Positions 14,389-15,519 of a stretch of DNA of 15,519 nt are shown piece after piece; position 1 is the first letter of the stretch, and every line of letters starts with the position of its first letter. The translations under genes were made by a program, and so were the position numbers. The DNA is taken from positions 1-15,519 of the forward strand of contig JANXNT010000446.1 of assembly GCA_025353985.1 (NCBI GenBank). The letters are read 5' to 3'. Origin of the DNA: Limnoglobus sp. (GTDB lineage: Bacteria > Planctomycetota > Planctomycetia > Gemmatales > Gemmataceae). The notes under the pieces are model-generated. The model ran no database searches. It had not been told where the DNA came from and saw nothing but the letters and a program-made list of their open reading frames with translations.

Positions 14389-14505
14389 GAGCCGATTCCC
14401 CGCAAGAGGTCGGGTGATGCGCAACTGCCCAGTAATGAATTCGCAAGCGTGCGGGTGATGGAACGGGCGAGAGACTATCACCCGACCCCTTGCGGGGATC
14501 GGCTC
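14389..14505. repeat. Inverted repeat with 29-30 bp arms between convergent genes
   Basis: Left arm 14389-14418 starts GAGCCGATTCCCCGC and ends GGTCGGGTGAT. Right arm 14477-14505 is its complement with one inserted base and one mismatch. A degenerate direct copy of part of the left arm (CGCAAG...CGGGTGATG) lies in the loop at 14442-14460. The element fills the space between the VWA stop (14362) and the stop of the membrane protein on the other strand (14591). It may end transcripts from both sides, although no T-run follows either arm. The remaining gap bases, 14506-14590, show nothing clear. Confidence 0.8.
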
Positions 14506-14590
14506 GGTGATGTCGGATAGGCACATTGGTTACGAGAGTTTCCGCCCCGCGCTTCGCTTCGAAGACTACGCGGCGCGGCTAAACACGAAC

Positions 14591-15519
14591 TCACGCCGTT
14601 GCCTTTTTGGCTCGGGGCTTCGCGATCACCGCGAGTAGGTATAACACGGCGACGATCAGTAGCAGTGCCTTGATGCCGGTGACGAAGGTGACGGTTTGCA
14701 GCAAACCGCCTGCCAGCGAACCGAACAGGTTGGCACCGAGGGCAGCGTCTTTTCGCTCGGCGATGGCGAACGAGCGGATGAAGACGATGCCACTAAAGAG
14801 CATCGGCAAGCTGGTGAGCAAGCCGACGACGGCGGCCTTCTGCCAGTAGGGCAGGAAGCCGAACTGCGACAGGTCCAGGAAATAGAGGCCGATGCAACTG
14901 CCCATGAGTGCGGCATACACCAACCCGGCGGGCAGCTTTTGGATTCGCCCCGCGATCGCATTGGCCAGCAAGATCATGATGAGGATGCCGGAGATAATCA
15001 CCGCGTTCACGATCCAGGTGTTACCGAGAACGACCGCTGCCTTGCTTATATTTTGCACCTCCAGAAGCATAAACGCCGCCCCGAGTAGGAAGAAGTGCGT
15101 CTGCGAACCTTCCCAGCCTCGGATGATCTGCGGGGCTTTCATTTCGCGCAAGCCGAGCCAGAAGAGGATGCCGAGCGCGAGCGCCAACAGGAAGTATAGC
15201 GGCGGAATCTGGCGGTGTTCGAGGTAGATGTACGGCCAGTCGTCGGTGGCCAACGACGTGGCGTTCGTCGAGCGTGGCGGCATGTCGGCTTGCCACTTTT
15301 GCATGATGGTGGCGAAGCGAGGATCGGCCGCGATTTGCGCCTTGGCCGCGTCTTGATCGCCCGCCACGAACATCACGCCACCCCAACCGTAGGGGTTATT
15401 CTTCACGCAGAACTGCATCGGTTCGCGGTCGAAGACACCGGCCAACGTGCGTGCCATGCGGTCGACGATGTACGGCTTTTGCGCCTCGAAACTCAGGAAG
15501 ATAATGCCGCCCGGATTGA
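14591..15519 (-). CDS. Spermidine-synthase-like multi-pass membrane protein (partial, N-terminus outside window)
   Basis: The minus-strand frame is open from the window edge to its stop at 14591-14593, giving about 309 residues. Near the edge it reads NPGGIIFLSF then EAQKPYIVDRMARTL, resembling the end of the Rossmann methyltransferase-like part of polyamine aminopropyltransferase homologues. DDWPYIYLEHRQIPPLYF leads into about seven membrane helices. The segment FFLLGAAFMLLEVQNISKAA, followed by a GNTWIVNAVI stretch, is the hallmark of the large spermidine-synthase-like membrane proteins of planctomycetes. A methionine at 15455-15457 lies inside the domain and is not the start. The true protein is probably 700-900 residues with more helices upstream. 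The catalytic residues are outside the window, so aminopropyltransferase activity cannot be judged. Confidence 0.82.
   Translation of the reverse strand, partial: NPGGIIFLSFEAQKPYIVDRMARTLAGVFDREPMQFCVKNNPYGWGGVMFVAGDQDAAKAQIAADPRFATIMQKWQADMPPRSTNATSLATDDWPYIYLEHRQIPPLYFLLALALGILFWLGLREMKAPQIIRGWEGSQTHFFLLGAAFMLLEVQNISKAAVVLGNTWIVNAVIISGILIMILLANAIAGRIQKLPAGLVYAALMGSCIGLYFLDLSQFGFLPYWQKAAVVGLLTSLPMLFSGIVFIRSFAIAERKDAALGANLFGSLAGGLLQTVTFVTGIKALLLIVAVLYLLAVIAKPRAKKATA

Overview
The window looks like chromosomal DNA from a planctomycete, most likely from the Gemmataceae. Four things suggest this: moderately GC-rich coding bias (judged by eye), a spermidine-synthase-like multi-pass membrane protein, a secreted FG-GAP/VCBS protein, and a cluster of an ExbB-like channel, an actin-fold protein and a von Willebrand A (VWA) protein whose N-terminus reads like a planctomycete membrane-anchored VWA protein. 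The genus cannot be fixed from the sequence. There is no rRNA, tRNA, CRISPR array, transposase or phage gene, and no gene-free gap exceeds 230 bases.

Layout. Positions 1-51 hold the tail of a gene that starts outside the window. Positions 216-1997 are a compact + strand group: an MgtC/SapB membrane protein, a ParB-like small protein, and a CpsB/YwqE-type PHP tyrosine phosphatase. A class V aminotransferase (1994-3130, -) meets the phosphatase tail to tail and shares its stop bases. Positions 3276-7548 carry, on the + strand, a single-domain sulfite-oxidase-like molybdoenzyme, a universal stress protein, the DNA-uptake channel ComEC and an RbfA-like protein. Positions 7610-9236 hold a convergent, overlapping pair: a Panacea-like/DUF488 fusion (+) and a 262-residue protein (-) that may be a dual-OB-type protein. 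A secreted FG-GAP protein (9299-10585, -) lies behind it.

The most interesting region is 10696-14362. Three + strand genes encode an ExbB/TolQ/MotA-type proton channel subunit, an Hsp70/actin-fold protein with altered nucleotide-binding motifs, and a protein with one transmembrane helix, a long coiled coil and a C-terminal VWA domain. That single helix carries an aspartate placed like the proton-carrying aspartate of ExbD/TolR/MotB. I infer an ion-driven envelope machine whose B subunit ends in a VWA domain instead of an OmpA-type peptidoglycan-binding domain.

The gaps inside and after this cluster contain elaborate inverted repeats: a 26-bp hairpin at 11501-11560, a three-copy palindromic family at 12833-12974, and a 29-30 bp inverted repeat at 14389-14505. 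They look like dispersed REP-like elements and probably also shape or end transcripts. The window ends inside the membrane part of a spermidine-synthase-like protein (14591 to the edge, -).
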